64,000 bases of DNA from Streptomyces sp. HUAS 15-9 (GTDB lineage Bacteria > Actinomycetota > Actinomycetes > Streptomycetales > Streptomycetaceae), in assembly GCF_025642155.1 (NCBI RefSeq), contig NZ_CP106799.1, forward strand, positions 124,001 to 188,000. Direction: 5' to 3'. Numbering within the stretch: position 1 is the first letter of the stretch; each line of letters starts with the position of its first letter. The position numbers were made by a program, and so were the translations under genes. Of this stretch, positions 15,164-23,552 are shown one piece after another. Under the pieces are notes generated by a model, which did no database searches, was not told where the DNA came from, and saw nothing but the letters and a program-made list of their open reading frames with translations.

Positions 15164-16498
15164 CTAGCCGCGGTCGCCGACGGGCGTCACATCCTTATCC
15201 CGTTTCATCTGCTCCCGGCCCCCCGGCACCGGCGCCGTGCCCGTCCGGCCGGCAAGCGCGGCGCGCATCGCCCTCCACGACCGGTTCCGTTTGAACGGCA
15301 TTTCGAAGATTTCCGCGAACAGCCACGCCCCCAGCACCGAGGCGGGCACGGCCAGCAGCACTGTGAAACAGAACGTCGGCAGGCCGGGTGCAACGACGTG
15401 CGGGGCCAGCTTCCGGACGACGAGCATGACGATCGGGAGATGGATGAGGTAGAGGCTGTAGGAGAAATTGCCGAGAGTGCGTACGGGCCGCGTGGCCAGG
15501 AGGCGGGTGAGGAAGGCGGGCCTGCCGGTGGCCACCGCCGCCAGGAGCATCGTCATGGCCGGTACGACGGCCAGGTCCAGCCAGAAGTAGTGGTCCACCG
15601 TCCAGGCCGATCCCTTGACGGCTACCAGTGCCAGAGCCGGCGTCGCGGTCAGCGCTGCGAGCCAGTGCCACGGCAGGCGCCGTACCCGCTCGGGCGCGGC
15701 GACGATTCCCGCGCCTACCAGGCCGGCGACGAACACCGGAGCGAGATCCGGGGTCAGCATGTTCATGCCCTCCGTCGGTGTCCCGTTCGCCGCCGTCAGG
15801 CCGTGGGCCACCACCAGGAGCGTCACACCCGCGACCAGGACCACCGCGCCCAGGCGGCGCCGGATCAGGAGGAGGAGCGGGAAGAGGAGGTAGAGCTCCG
15901 CCTCCACGCCTATCGACCAGAACGCGCCGTTCGGGGTGGGGGCCGTGACCATGTCCTGGAGTACGAGGCCGTACACCAGGAGTGTCTTCCCCGTCGGCGG
16001 GCCGTAGTGCGAGGCGGGCACCACCCACCAGGCGACCGCCAGGCTCAGCGCGAGTGCCGCCCAGTACGGCGGCAGGATCCGCCAGGCCCGTCTGCGCAGG
16101 AACGGGGCGACGCCGCCCAGTTGCCAGCCTCGGCGGGCCGGTGTGATGGCCAGGGAGAACCCGGACAGCACGAGGAAGAAGACGACGGCGATACGCCCGT
16201 ACATCAGCCAGCCGAGCCAGGAGGGGCCGGAGTTGTGGGGGAATCCCGGGAAGGTCAGCAGCCAGCAGTGGAACAGCACCACGTACAGTGCGGCCAGGCC
16301 GCGGAGTCCGTCGAGGCCCTCCACATGGCCGCGGTCGTGCACATGGCTGCGATCGTGCACTTCGTCCGTCCCGTCCCCTTGCCGCGCCCGGACGGCCAGG
16401 TCGATGTCACTACCGGTGTCAATGCCGATGCCGCTGCTGACGGGATGGTTCGATTGCAGTGAGATCGTTCGGCCCTTTCCCGCGTGAGATGACGCCAC
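15164..16498 (-). CDS. Acyltransferase-3 family membrane protein (OafA-like)
   Basis: The 444-residue integral membrane protein has about ten hydrophobic segments. The family signature GLDGLRGLAALYVVLFHCWL lies near residues 62-81, F-F-L-V-L-S-G-F near 106 and FWSIGVEAELYLLFP near 190. These proteins O-acylate sugars, peptidoglycan or small molecules, using the conserved His in the first helix and the SxxxE motif. The start is uncertain: GTG 16498 is the longest frame, and the first 60 residues are not conserved-looking. It could acylate a sugar moiety of the cluster product, but position alone is weak evidence. Confidence 0.8.
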   Translation of the reverse strand: MASSHAGKGRTISLQSNHPVSSGIGIDTGSDIDLAVRARQGDGTDEVHDRSHVHDRGHVEGLDGLRGLAALYVVLFHCWLLTFPGFPHNSGPSWLGWLMYGRIAVVFFLVLSGFSLAITPARRGWQLGGVAPFLRRRAWRILPPYWAALALSLAVAWWVVPASHYGPPTGKTLLVYGLVLQDMVTAPTPNGAFWSIGVEAELYLLFPLLLLIRRRLGAVVLVAGVTLLVVAHGLTAANGTPTEGMNMLTPDLAPVFVAGLVGAGIVAAPERVRRLPWHWLAALTATPALALVAVKGSAWTVDHYFWLDLAVVPAMTMLLAAVATGRPAFLTRLLATRPVRTLGNFSYSLYLIHLPIVMLVVRKLAPHVVAPGLPTFCFTVLLAVPASVLGAWLFAEIFEMPFKRNRSWRAMRAALAGRTGTAPVPGGREQMKRDKDVTPVGDRG

Positions 16499-16577
16499 CT
16501 ACTGCGACTGATACGTCGCGTGCAGCTACGTCGTTCAAAGCACGGCGTCGATCACAACGCGACGTCGTCAGCACACG

Positions 16578-16609
16578 ACCGCGCCCCCGGTGTGGACCAG
16601 GGGCGCGGT
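16578..16609. terminator. Hairpin terminator downstream of reductase gene
   Basis: A perfect 10-bp stem ACCGCGCCCC/GGGGCGCGGT (16578-16587 with 16600-16609) and a 12-base loop, about 85 bases beyond the stop of the F420/NADP-type reductase gene on the minus strand. Confidence 0.65.
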
Positions 16610-16692
16610 GGGGCGGGCCGGGGGACTGAAGGGCGCGCCCGGGGCGCGGCGGTGGCGGGGGGTGCCGAAGCCGCCGCGCGGGATCAGCAGGA

Positions 16693-17334
16693 TCAGCGGG
16701 CTATGCCCAGGCTGAAGGGGATCATGCCGTAGCGCATGACGAAGGGGCCCAGGAACAGGATCAGCCACTCCTGGGTGCGGGCGCTGTACAGGCCGCCCAG
16801 GTCCAGGATCCAGTCGTCCTTCCAGCCCAGGTCGCGCAGGAGGCCGACCACCGTCTCCTTGGCCCCGGGGTCGTCGCCGGACAGGCACGCGGTCGGCGGC
16901 ATCGACAGGATGGAGGGGTTGGTCATCACCCGGCTGTCCATCGAGTTCAGGGCCTTGACCACCCGGGTCCGCGGCAGCGCCTTCTGGAGTTCCTCCGCCA
17001 GGCTGGAGTCCGCGTAGACGGGTGCGGCGGGCAGTCCGTCCGGGCCGCGTACGTACGCGTTGGAGACGTCCACCAGGACGCTGTCGCGCAGCTGCGGCTC
17101 CAGCGGGCGCAGGAGGTCGAGGGACAGTTCGCCGGGGGTGGCGTTGAAGACGACCTCGGACGACTCGGCGGCCGACGCGTGCGTCTTCAGTCGTACGCCT
17201 GCCTGCGTCAGCTCCTCGCCCGGTGCGCGGTCCGGGTGGCTGGAGCCGATCAGCACCGTGTGGCCGGCGCGGGCCAGGCCCAGGGCCAGGCCGCTGCCGA
17301 CGGTGCCCGAGCCGAGGACGGCGATGGCGGTCAT
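16693..17334 (-). CDS. NAD(P)-binding reductase, F420-dependent NADP reductase-like
   Basis: This 213-residue Rossmann protein has AVLGSGTVGSGLALGLARAG at residues 5-24, then IGSSHPDR where the NADP phosphate is usually bound, and VVFNATPGELS in the middle, as in the NADPH:F420 oxidoreductase (Npd/Fno) family. Its ATG overlaps the stop of the epimerase gene (ATGA), which points to a shared pathway. In a deoxysugar setting it could reduce the 4-keto group, for which no standard SDR 4-ketoreductase is seen in the window. It could equally recycle or reduce another cofactor-dependent substrate. Confidence 0.75.
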   Translation of the reverse strand: MTAIAVLGSGTVGSGLALGLARAGHTVLIGSSHPDRAPGEELTQAGVRLKTHASAAESSEVVFNATPGELSLDLLRPLEPQLRDSVLVDVSNAYVRGPDGLPAAPVYADSSLAEELQKALPRTRVVKALNSMDSRVMTNPSILSMPPTACLSGDDPGAKETVVGLLRDLGWKDDWILDLGGLYSARTQEWLILFLGPFVMRYGMIPFSLGIAR

Positions 17335-17933
17335 GACAGCACCGGCGTCCGGTACGACGCCTTCGCCTGCTCGTACGTCGGCAGCAGACCGGCGGCGACG
17401 GCCTCGGCGAGGGTCGGCGCGGCGGCGTCCTTCTCCGAGCGGATGAAGGGGTGGGAGGTGTCCCACGGGATGCCGATCGCCGGGTCCAGGGCCTGGATGT
17501 CGACCATGGTGCCGTGCACGTACTCCTCGGAGCACAGGTAGTTCATGCAGGTGTCGTCGCTCAGCGCGAGGAAGGCGTGGCCGAGGCCGTCGGCGAGGTA
17601 GACGCCGATGCCCGAACCGGCCTCCTGCAGCGTGGTGTCGAACATGCCGAACGTGGGCGAGCCGACCCGCAGGTCGACCACCACGTCCAGGGCGGCCCCG
17701 CGCACACAGGTCACGAGCTTGGCCTGGCCCGGCGGCAGGGTCGTACCGTGGATGCCGCGCAGTGTGTTGCGGTGCGAGACCGAGTAGTTGACCTGCCGGA
17801 CGGCGAACGTCTGGCCGCTCGCCTCGCTCAGCTCGCTCAGTCGCCACGCCTCGAAGAAGTGGCCGCGGTTGTCCGGGATGTGCGACGGCGTGATCCTGAA
17901 GGCGTCTTTGACCTTCATTTCTTCGATTGCCAT
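17331..17933 (-). CDS. dTDP-4-keto-6-deoxyhexose 3,5-epimerase (or 5-epimerase)
   Basis: This 200-residue RmlC-family cupin has NTLRGIHGTTLPPGQAKLV near residues 55-73, containing the catalytic His. VDLRVGSPTFG and HAFLALSDDT follow, then the Tyr of EEYVHG and the C-terminal LDPAIGIPW. RmlC-type enzymes epimerise C3 and/or C5 of NDP-4-keto-6-deoxy sugars, so its presence suggests an L-configured 2,6-dideoxyhexose. The motif LRGIHG in place of the usual RGLHYQ resembles the 5- or 3-monofunctional members of antibiotic clusters. Start ATG 17933. It is coupled to the downstream reductase. Confidence 0.88.
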   Translation of the reverse strand: MAIEEMKVKDAFRITPSHIPDNRGHFFEAWRLSELSEASGQTFAVRQVNYSVSHRNTLRGIHGTTLPPGQAKLVTCVRGAALDVVVDLRVGSPTFGMFDTTLQEAGSGIGVYLADGLGHAFLALSDDTCMNYLCSEEYVHGTMVDIQALDPAIGIPWDTSHPFIRSEKDAAAPTLAEAVAAGLLPTYEQAKASYRTPVLS

Positions 17934-18029
17934 GCTCCGCTTCCTCGGTTTCCTGTTCGGGCAACGGGGTTGAGCCGGTCGAGAACGCCCGGGCGCGGCG
18001 CCGGACCCCCCGCGGGCGTGGTCGGGTTT

Positions 18030-18048
18030 CCGGGGCCCGGTGCCCCGG
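18030..18048. terminator. Small GC hairpin between exporter and epimerase genes
   Basis: A 7-bp stem CCGGGGC/GCCCCGG with a 5-base loop, followed on the minus strand by more GC-rich pairing. It lies between the stop of the MFS gene (18078) and the epimerase start (17933) and may terminate the exporter transcript. Confidence 0.4.
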
Positions 18049-18077
18049 AGCGGGGAGCCGGCGCCGCGCCTCGGGGG

Positions 18078-19556
18078 TCAGCGGGCCGGGGCGGGTGCGG
18101 ACTTCTCGTCCGAGGTGGCCGGGGACGACTTGGCCACCGGCGCGGACTGGCTCGCGTCCTGGGCACCGCGGCCCGGCACGATCAGCATGAACAGGGTGCC
18201 GAGGCCCACCGCGGCGGCGCCCACCCACATCGCCGGGACCAGGCCGTCGACGAAGTTCTGCGGTGAGGCGAAGCCGCCGTTGGCGCTGAAGATGGAGGCC
18301 AGGAGGGCGACGCCGAGCGCCGCGCCGACCTCACGGGTGGCGGCCGTGACACCGGAGGCGATGCCCTGCTCGTGCTCGGCGACCGAGCCCATGGTGAGGT
18401 TCATCAGCGGGGCGTAGAACATGGCCATGCCCGCGCCGCAGATCATCAGGGCCGGCAGCTGCTTGACGTAGGAGACGTCCGGGTCCATGACAACCGCCCA
18501 GTAGGCCATGCCCGCCGTCATCAGCGCGAGGCCGACGGCGACCACCGGCTTGCCGCCGATCCGGTCGGATACCATGCCGGCGATCGGCGCGACCACCATC
18601 GGCATCGCGGTCCAGGCGAGCAGCCGTACGCCGGCCTGCATCGCGGTGTAGCCCTGGATCAGCTGGAAGAACTGGGTCATCAGGAAGATGGCTCCGAACA
18701 TGCCGACCGACATCAGCACACCGGCCAGGTTGATGCCGGTGAACGCTCGGCCGCGGAACAGCCGCATCGGCACCATGGGCTTGTCGGTGCGGTTCTCCCA
18801 CAGCACGAACAGGCCCATCACGGCGGCGCCGCCGACCAGCCCGGTGAGCACCATCGGCGAGGTCCAGCCATTCTCGTGACCCTTGATCAGACCGAGCACG
18901 ATGCCGAACAGGCCGACGCCGGACAGGACCGTACCGACCGCGTCGAGACGGGAGTCGGCGATGCTGCTCTCGGCGAGCTTGCGCCAGGACAGCGGGGCCA
19001 GGATCAGACCGAGCGGCACGTTCAGCCAGAAGATCCACTGCCAGGACAGGTGCTCGACGACGACACCGCCGACCAGCGGACCCGCGGCGATCGACAGGCC
19101 GTTGATCGCGCCCCAGATACCGAGGGCCGAACCGCGCTTCTCGGGCGGGACGGCAACAGTCAGCAGGGTGACCGACAGCGGCATCACGATGGCCGCGCCC
19201 GCGCCCTGGACGGCACGGGCCGCGATGAGTTCACCGACCCCCGGCGCCATCGCCGCCGCCGCGGAGGCACCCGTGAACAGCAGCAGGCCGAGGCAGAAGA
19301 CCTTGCGCCGGCCGAACCGGTCACCGAGCGCGGCACCGAACATCATCAGGACCGCGAAGGACAGCGTGTAGGCGTTGACCGTCCATTCCAGGTCCGCGAG
19401 GCTGCCGCCGAGCTTCTCCCGGATCGTGGGCAGCGCCGTGATGATCACTAGGTTGTCCAGGCCCGCCATGAAGGAGGCGAGGCCGGTGGTGAGGATGGCC
19501 CAGAAGACCAGCCCCTTCGTTCCTCCGCCCGTAGATGGGGGGTTGACGGTGCTCAT
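18078..19556 (-). CDS. MFS drug/metabolite exporter, DHA2 (14-TMS) type
   Basis: The 492-residue membrane protein has the DHA2 architecture. The motif GAALGDRFGRRKVF near residue 80 is the A-motif between helices 2 and 3, and the C-motif GPLVGGVV lies in helix 5. About 14 hydrophobic segments are visible, and the C-terminal tail is charged. Proteins of this kind export the cluster product and give self-resistance. It is a single gene flanked by hairpins on both sides, preceded by AGGATG-rich sequence. It is the first of two such exporters in the window and they are not close copies of each other. Confidence 0.9.
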   Translation of the reverse strand: MSTVNPPSTGGGTKGLVFWAILTTGLASFMAGLDNLVIITALPTIREKLGGSLADLEWTVNAYTLSFAVLMMFGAALGDRFGRRKVFCLGLLLFTGASAAAAMAPGVGELIAARAVQGAGAAIVMPLSVTLLTVAVPPEKRGSALGIWGAINGLSIAAGPLVGGVVVEHLSWQWIFWLNVPLGLILAPLSWRKLAESSIADSRLDAVGTVLSGVGLFGIVLGLIKGHENGWTSPMVLTGLVGGAAVMGLFVLWENRTDKPMVPMRLFRGRAFTGINLAGVLMSVGMFGAIFLMTQFFQLIQGYTAMQAGVRLLAWTAMPMVVAPIAGMVSDRIGGKPVVAVGLALMTAGMAYWAVVMDPDVSYVKQLPALMICGAGMAMFYAPLMNLTMGSVAEHEQGIASGVTAATREVGAALGVALLASIFSANGGFASPQNFVDGLVPAMWVGAAAVGLGTLFMLIVPGRGAQDASQSAPVAKSSPATSDEKSAPAPAR

Positions 19557-19733
19557 TCGAGCATCCTTTCTGGAGGCGGTCAGTGCGAGATGCTCGTCGC
19601 GGAGACGTGTCCGACGTACGACAGCGTGGACCGGGCGCACGGCCGGCCCGGCGCGGACGACGCTACGGACGGGTACTCGACTTCCCCTTGAGCCTCACTC
19701 GGCGAGCGCTGAACCCCCAGGTGTGCGGGTGCG

Positions 19734-19803
19734 CCGCGGGGCCCCGGGCCGTCGGCGGCGCTGCCGGTGTCGGCAGCGTCCGTGGGCGGCCGGGGCCCCG
19801 CGG
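19734..19803. terminator. Large hairpin downstream of SnoaL-like gene
   Basis: A perfect 14-bp outer stem CCGCGGGGCCCCGG/CCGGGGCCCCGCGG (19734-19747 with 19790-19803) encloses a second stem-loop (GCTGCCG-GTGT-CGGCAGC). It lies between the SnoaL-like gene stop at 19819 and the exporter start. Confidence 0.7.
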
Positions 19804-19818
19804 TGTCGCGGCCCGTGA

Positions 19819-20286
19819 TCAGGCGAGCTGGCGCTTGAAGGTGTCGATGTCGAAGTAGAGGGTCTCGTCGATCAGCACGTCACCGTCGAAGTGGAAGATG
19901 ACCAGGATGGGCGCGTCGATGGACTTGCCGCGGTTGGGTATGTCCCGCCAGTCGGCTTCCTGCTTGCCGCGGGCCCAGGCCTCGAGGATGACCGCGGTGG
20001 GGGTGTGGTGCAGGTGGAGCACGTCGTGCTCCAGGTTCGGGAAGGCCGCCTGCATACCGTCGAAATAGCCCTTGCGGATGGCCTCGGGGCCGACGAAGGA
20101 CTCCTCCTCGAAGGCCTGGATACGGTAGACGGGGCCGCGCGGGAACGTGGCGAAGACGCCGTCGATGTCCCACTGCGTCTCGGCGATGGTGTGCTCGATG
20201 ACCACCGCCTCGCGCCGGGCGCGCAGGTCGGCGTCGGGCGCGGGGAGATCCGCGCCCGGGAGAGTGAATCCGTTGTCGCTGGCCAT
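19819..20286 (-). CDS. SnoaL-like/NTF2-fold protein
   Basis: The 155-residue protein shows the SnoaL pattern with an N-terminal helix (EHTIAETQWDIDGVFATF), F-V-G-P-E-A-I-R-K-G-Y-F, AFPNLEHDVLHLHHTPTAV and a C-terminal D-E-T-L-Y-F-D strand. His residues line the predicted pocket (LHLHH). It is transcribed in the same direction as the adjoining cupin and MFS genes but has its own spacing and terminator. It may cyclise, isomerise or hydrate a polyketide intermediate. I cannot rank these options. Confidence 0.75.
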   Translation of the reverse strand: MASDNGFTLPGADLPAPDADLRARREAVVIEHTIAETQWDIDGVFATFPRGPVYRIQAFEEESFVGPEAIRKGYFDGMQAAFPNLEHDVLHLHHTPTAVILEAWARGKQEADWRDIPNRGKSIDAPILVIFHFDGDVLIDETLYFDIDTFKRQLA

Positions 20287-20418
20287 GTTCCCGTTCCTCC
20301 ACGCGTCGCGGTGAATCCGTCGGGGCCGACGCTAGGACGCACCGCTAGGCCGGCCCTCGCACGGAACTCGAAAACCGGCCGAGCGACCTGAATCTGCCGA
20401 GCAGTCTGCCTGAACGGA

Positions 20419-20988
20419 TCAGGCCGTCTGCGGCTGCCCGGCCCGCTCCTGCGGCGGACGGTAGGTCGGGCGGTAGCCCATGGCCACGGACAGCGGCGCC
20501 AGCGCGGTGCACAGCGCCATGTCGAGAAGGAACGGACGGCCGGTGACGACGCGGTACTCGTCGCGGAAGCCGAGGGCGAGCAGCGGCATCTGGAGCCTGG
20601 GGGTGCCGTCGGGCTTGAGCCGGCCCTCGTTGGTCAGGCCCCACAGGGTCTCAAAGACCGTCTCCGTCTTGTAGGCGGGCGTGGTGCGCCAGGTGATCCG
20701 GGCCCGCTCCGGGCCGGGGTTCCAGATGGAGTGCACGGCGCCCGGCGGGATGTAGAACTCGTCGCCGGGACCGTACTCGTGCAGGGTGCCGTCGAGCAGC
20801 AGGTGCAGATGCCCGCGCTCGACCTGCATCCGCTCGGTCTGCCGGGGGTGGTAGTGCTGGGGCGGCTTGATGCTGGCCGGGGAGTACTCCACGGCCACCT
20901 CGACATAGGCGCCGTCGGTCTCGGCCGCCGTTTTCAGGAAGGTGAGCCGGTCCTCGCCGAGCCGCAGGACGTCTCCGGGGCTTGCCAT
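20419..20988 (-). CDS. Cupin-domain protein
   Basis: This 189-residue protein has one clear cupin core at residues 35-95: P-P-Q-H-Y-H-P-R-Q-T-E (two metal-binding His and Glu), G-H-L-H-L-L-L-D-G and YGPGDEFYIPPGAVHSIWNP (motif 2 with the third His). The C-terminal half is helical and not recognised. Cupins in such clusters act as small cyclases, isomerases or regulators. Start 20988 is followed closely by the next exporter gene upstream on the same strand, so the exporter and cupin genes are probably one transcript. Confidence 0.75.
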   Translation of the reverse strand: MASPGDVLRLGEDRLTFLKTAAETDGAYVEVAVEYSPASIKPPQHYHPRQTERMQVERGHLHLLLDGTLHEYGPGDEFYIPPGAVHSIWNPGPERARITWRTTPAYKTETVFETLWGLTNEGRLKPDGTPRLQMPLLALGFRDEYRVVTGRPFLLDMALCTALAPLSVAMGYRPTYRPPQERAGQPQTA

Positions 20989-21015
20989 GGGGGTCTCCCT
21001 CGTGAGGGTGGGGGG

Positions 21016-22539
21016 TCAGGTGGTCTGTGCCCGGGCCGTGCTGGTGGCGCGACGCCGGCCGGGCAGGCCGACGACGGCGTTGATCAGGTTGAGCACCGCG
21101 ATGCCGGCCGCGATCCAGAAGCCGAGGTGCAGTCCGTCGAGCCAGGCGACGGCCGGGGCGGTGCCGCTGGTGAGTTCCGAAGTGGTACGGGTCAGGGCGC
21201 TGGTGGCGACGGTGGCGACGCCCAGCGAGGCGCCGACCTGGAAAGCGGCGACGAGCACACCGGAGGCGATGCCCTGCTGTTCCTGCGGTACGTCGGACAC
21301 GCCCGCGACGTTGACCGGGATGGTGCAGCACTGCATGGCCGCGCCCAGGATGAGCAGCGCGGGCAGTACCTGGGTGACGTAGTCGCCGTCGTGCGGGGCC
21401 TGGGTGAGCAGGTACAGGCCGGCGACGGAGCCGACGGCGCCCGCAATGTAGACGGGGCGGGGGCCGAACCTGTGCATCACGCGGGTGGCCGGGGCGGTGA
21501 TGATGATGGCGATGATGCCGAGTGGCAGGAACGCGAAGCCCGACTTCAGGGTGGACCAGCCGAGGGTGCGCTGCAGGTAGTAGCTGCTCAGGAACAGTAC
21601 GGCCGCCTGCACACCGCTGGTCAGGACGCGGCCGATGGAGGACGCGACCAGGGAGCGGGTGGCGAAGAGCCGCATCGGCATCAGCGGGTCGGCGACCCTC
21701 AGTTCGACGAGGACGAACGTGGTGAGCAGGACCAGCGAGCCGACGAACGGCGTCACCACGTACAGTCCCGAACGCCAGCCGTGGTCCTGGATGTTGACGA
21801 TGGCGTAGACGAGCGCGGCCAGGCCGCCGGTGACGGTGACCGCGCCGATCAGGTCGGGGCTGGAGCCGGGGGTGAGGTCCTCGCGGCGGCTGCCGAGCAG
21901 CAGCACTCCGGCGACGGCGACGACACCGAAGGGGATGTTGATGTAGAAGATCCAGCGCCAGTCGAGGCTGTCGGTGATGACGCCGCCGAGGACGACGCCG
22001 AGGGTGCCGCCGAGACCGGCGAGCGCCGCCCAGACGGCGAGGGCGGTGGTGCGTTCGCGGCCCTTTGGGAAGGACGTGGTGACCAGCGACATGGCCGCGG
22101 GCGACAGGAAGGCCGCGCCGCAGCCCTGCAGGGCGCGCGCGGCGATCAGCACGGTGGTGCCGCCGGCCAGTCCGCACGCCAGGGAGGCGGCCGTGAACAG
22201 GACGGCGCCGACCAGGAAGGTGCGCCGCCTGCCCCAGCGGTCGGCGGTGCGCCCGCCGAGCAGCATCAGGCCGCCGAAGCAGAGGATGTAGCCGGTGAGC
22301 ACCCACTCGGTGGCGGTGGCGCTCGCCTTCAGGTCGGCCTGGATGGCGGGCAGCGCGAGGTTCACCACGGTGGTGTCGAGGAGCACCATGAACTGGGCTA
22401 TCGCGACGAAGACGAGCAGGGTCCAGCGCCGTGGATCCGGCGGGGTGTGGTCCTCGGCCTCGACCACGGCTGTGTCGACCGGCTGGTCGGCGGGTGACGC
22501 GTGGCGTTCGGTGCCCATGGCTCCCTCTCGTGTGTCCAT
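21016..22539 (-). CDS. MFS exporter, EmrB/QacA (DHA2) type
   Basis: This protein of about 507 residues has 14 predicted membrane segments. It has motif D1-like LLDTTVVNLALPAIQADL in helix 1, the A-motif GGRTADRWGRRRTF between helices 2 and 3, and GTLGVVLGGVI in helix 5. It is a proton-driven exporter, and a role in product efflux is likely. Two in-frame ATGs 21 bases apart (22539 and 22518) both have GGGAG close upstream, so the start is ambiguous. It is co-directional with the cupin gene downstream and separated from the TauD operon by a strong hairpin. Confidence 0.9.
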   Translation of the reverse strand: MDTREGAMGTERHASPADQPVDTAVVEAEDHTPPDPRRWTLLVFVAIAQFMVLLDTTVVNLALPAIQADLKASATATEWVLTGYILCFGGLMLLGGRTADRWGRRRTFLVGAVLFTAASLACGLAGGTTVLIAARALQGCGAAFLSPAAMSLVTTSFPKGRERTTALAVWAALAGLGGTLGVVLGGVITDSLDWRWIFYINIPFGVVAVAGVLLLGSRREDLTPGSSPDLIGAVTVTGGLAALVYAIVNIQDHGWRSGLYVVTPFVGSLVLLTTFVLVELRVADPLMPMRLFATRSLVASSIGRVLTSGVQAAVLFLSSYYLQRTLGWSTLKSGFAFLPLGIIAIIITAPATRVMHRFGPRPVYIAGAVGSVAGLYLLTQAPHDGDYVTQVLPALLILGAAMQCCTIPVNVAGVSDVPQEQQGIASGVLVAAFQVGASLGVATVATSALTRTTSELTSGTAPAVAWLDGLHLGFWIAAGIAVLNLINAVVGLPGRRRATSTARAQTT

Positions 22540-22577
22540 GGCTCCCCCTGTCTGTGGATCCTGCGTGGGTCCTGTGT

Positions 22578-22612
22578 GCCGGACGCGCCCCCGGGCGGGG
22601 TGCGCGTCCGGC
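22578..22612. terminator. Hairpin terminator after the TauD-ligase operon
   Basis: A perfect 11-bp stem GCCGGACGCGC/GCGCGTCCGGC (22578-22588 with 22602-22612), 17 bases beyond the TauD gene stop on the minus strand. Confidence 0.75.
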
Positions 22613-22628
22613 GGCCCGGCGCGCCGCG

Positions 22629-23552
22629 TCAGGCGGCGGCGGGTACGGCGATGTAGCTGAGGGCGTTGTAGATGGTGCGGTCCGGGTCGGTGATGGCGCG
22701 GCGGCCGTGCATGACCCGGGTGTTGTCGATGACGGCGACGTCGCCGTGCTGCCAGTCGAGGTTCTCGGTCAGGGCGGCGGTGACGGCCTCGACCTCGGCG
22801 AGCAGCTCCGGGGAGAACTCGGTGCCGTCCGCGAAGGTGATCTTCGGCTTCTCGTAGTTGAAGGAGGGGCCGAGGATGCTGTTGGCGAAGGACGGGCGCG
22901 TACCGAAGACGGTGGAGTCGGCGGCCGGGGTGGTGTACGAGTAGCGGATGCCGCCGTCGGCCTCGGGCACGATCTCGGTGCCCTTCAACGTGCCGGTCAG
23001 GGCGAGCAGTTCGGAGATCTGGATCTCCTCGGCGGGCTTGGTACGGCCCATCAGGTGGTGGGCCATGCCGCGCCACTGGGGCTCGGAGACGTACCGGCTG
23101 TAGACGATGTCCTGCGCGGAGAACGCCTCGCGCGCGGCCGGGGACAGGGCCTCCCAGACGCGGTAGCCGTCGCAGACGGTGGTCTGGGAGCCGGAGGTGG
23201 CGGCCTTCTCGCAGAAGAACCAGGCCAGGTGGGAGCGGAAGGGGCTGTTGCCGTTCTCGGTGTGCAGGCCGACCTCGTCGAGGCCGGCGTCGACCTTCTG
23301 CGCGACGTCGGAGTAGAAGTCGCGGGCGGGGTCGAGGGTGGTGGAGGTGGAGGTGTTCTGCACCAGCGCGGTGAACGACGTCATGTCGGTGTCGAAGCCG
23401 CGCAGCAGCAGGAAGCCCGCCTGCTTGAGGAGTTCGAGCAGCTTGGCGGAGTCGATGGCGTCCAGGGCGGTGCCGGCGGCGGGTTCCACCAGCAGGCCGC
23501 TGCCGGTGCCGTAGGGACTGGTCTTCAGGGCGGTGTGCGAGGCGGTGGTCAT
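22629..23552 (-). CDS. TauD/clavaminate-synthase-like Fe(II)/2-oxoglutarate oxygenase
   Basis: This 307-residue protein has the facial triad of the TauD superfamily: GLHTENGNSPF near residue 95 (His-x-Glu), and the distal His in VIDNTRVMHGRRAI near 285. An Arg just after it (DPDRTIYN) binds 2-oxoglutarate. Glu instead of Asp in the HxE motif is usual for the clavaminate-synthase/gab branch. It is the last gene of an operon with an acyl-activating ligase, a thermostable-hemolysin-family protein and probably the flavoprotein. ATG 23552 overlaps the ligase stop (ATGA) and has AAGGAG. Hydroxylation, desaturation or decarboxylative cleavage of an activated acyl substrate is plausible. Confidence 0.85.
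   Translation of the reverse strand: MTTASHTALKTSPYGTGSGLLVEPAAGTALDAIDSAKLLELLKQAGFLLLRGFDTDMTSFTALVQNTSTSTTLDPARDFYSDVAQKVDAGLDEVGLHTENGNSPFRSHLAWFFCEKAATSGSQTTVCDGYRVWEALSPAAREAFSAQDIVYSRYVSEPQWRGMAHHLMGRTKPAEEIQISELLALTGTLKGTEIVPEADGGIRYSYTTPAADSTVFGTRPSFANSILGPSFNYEKPKITFADGTEFSPELLAEVEAVTAALTENLDWQHGDVAVIDNTRVMHGRRAITDPDRTIYNALSYIAVPAAA

Noticed and set aside
20731-22497. A 588-codon plus-strand frame opposite the second MFS exporter
   Set aside because: It is an antisense shadow with Gly/Asp/Arg-rich composition. The minus-strand frame encodes a clear 14-helix transporter.
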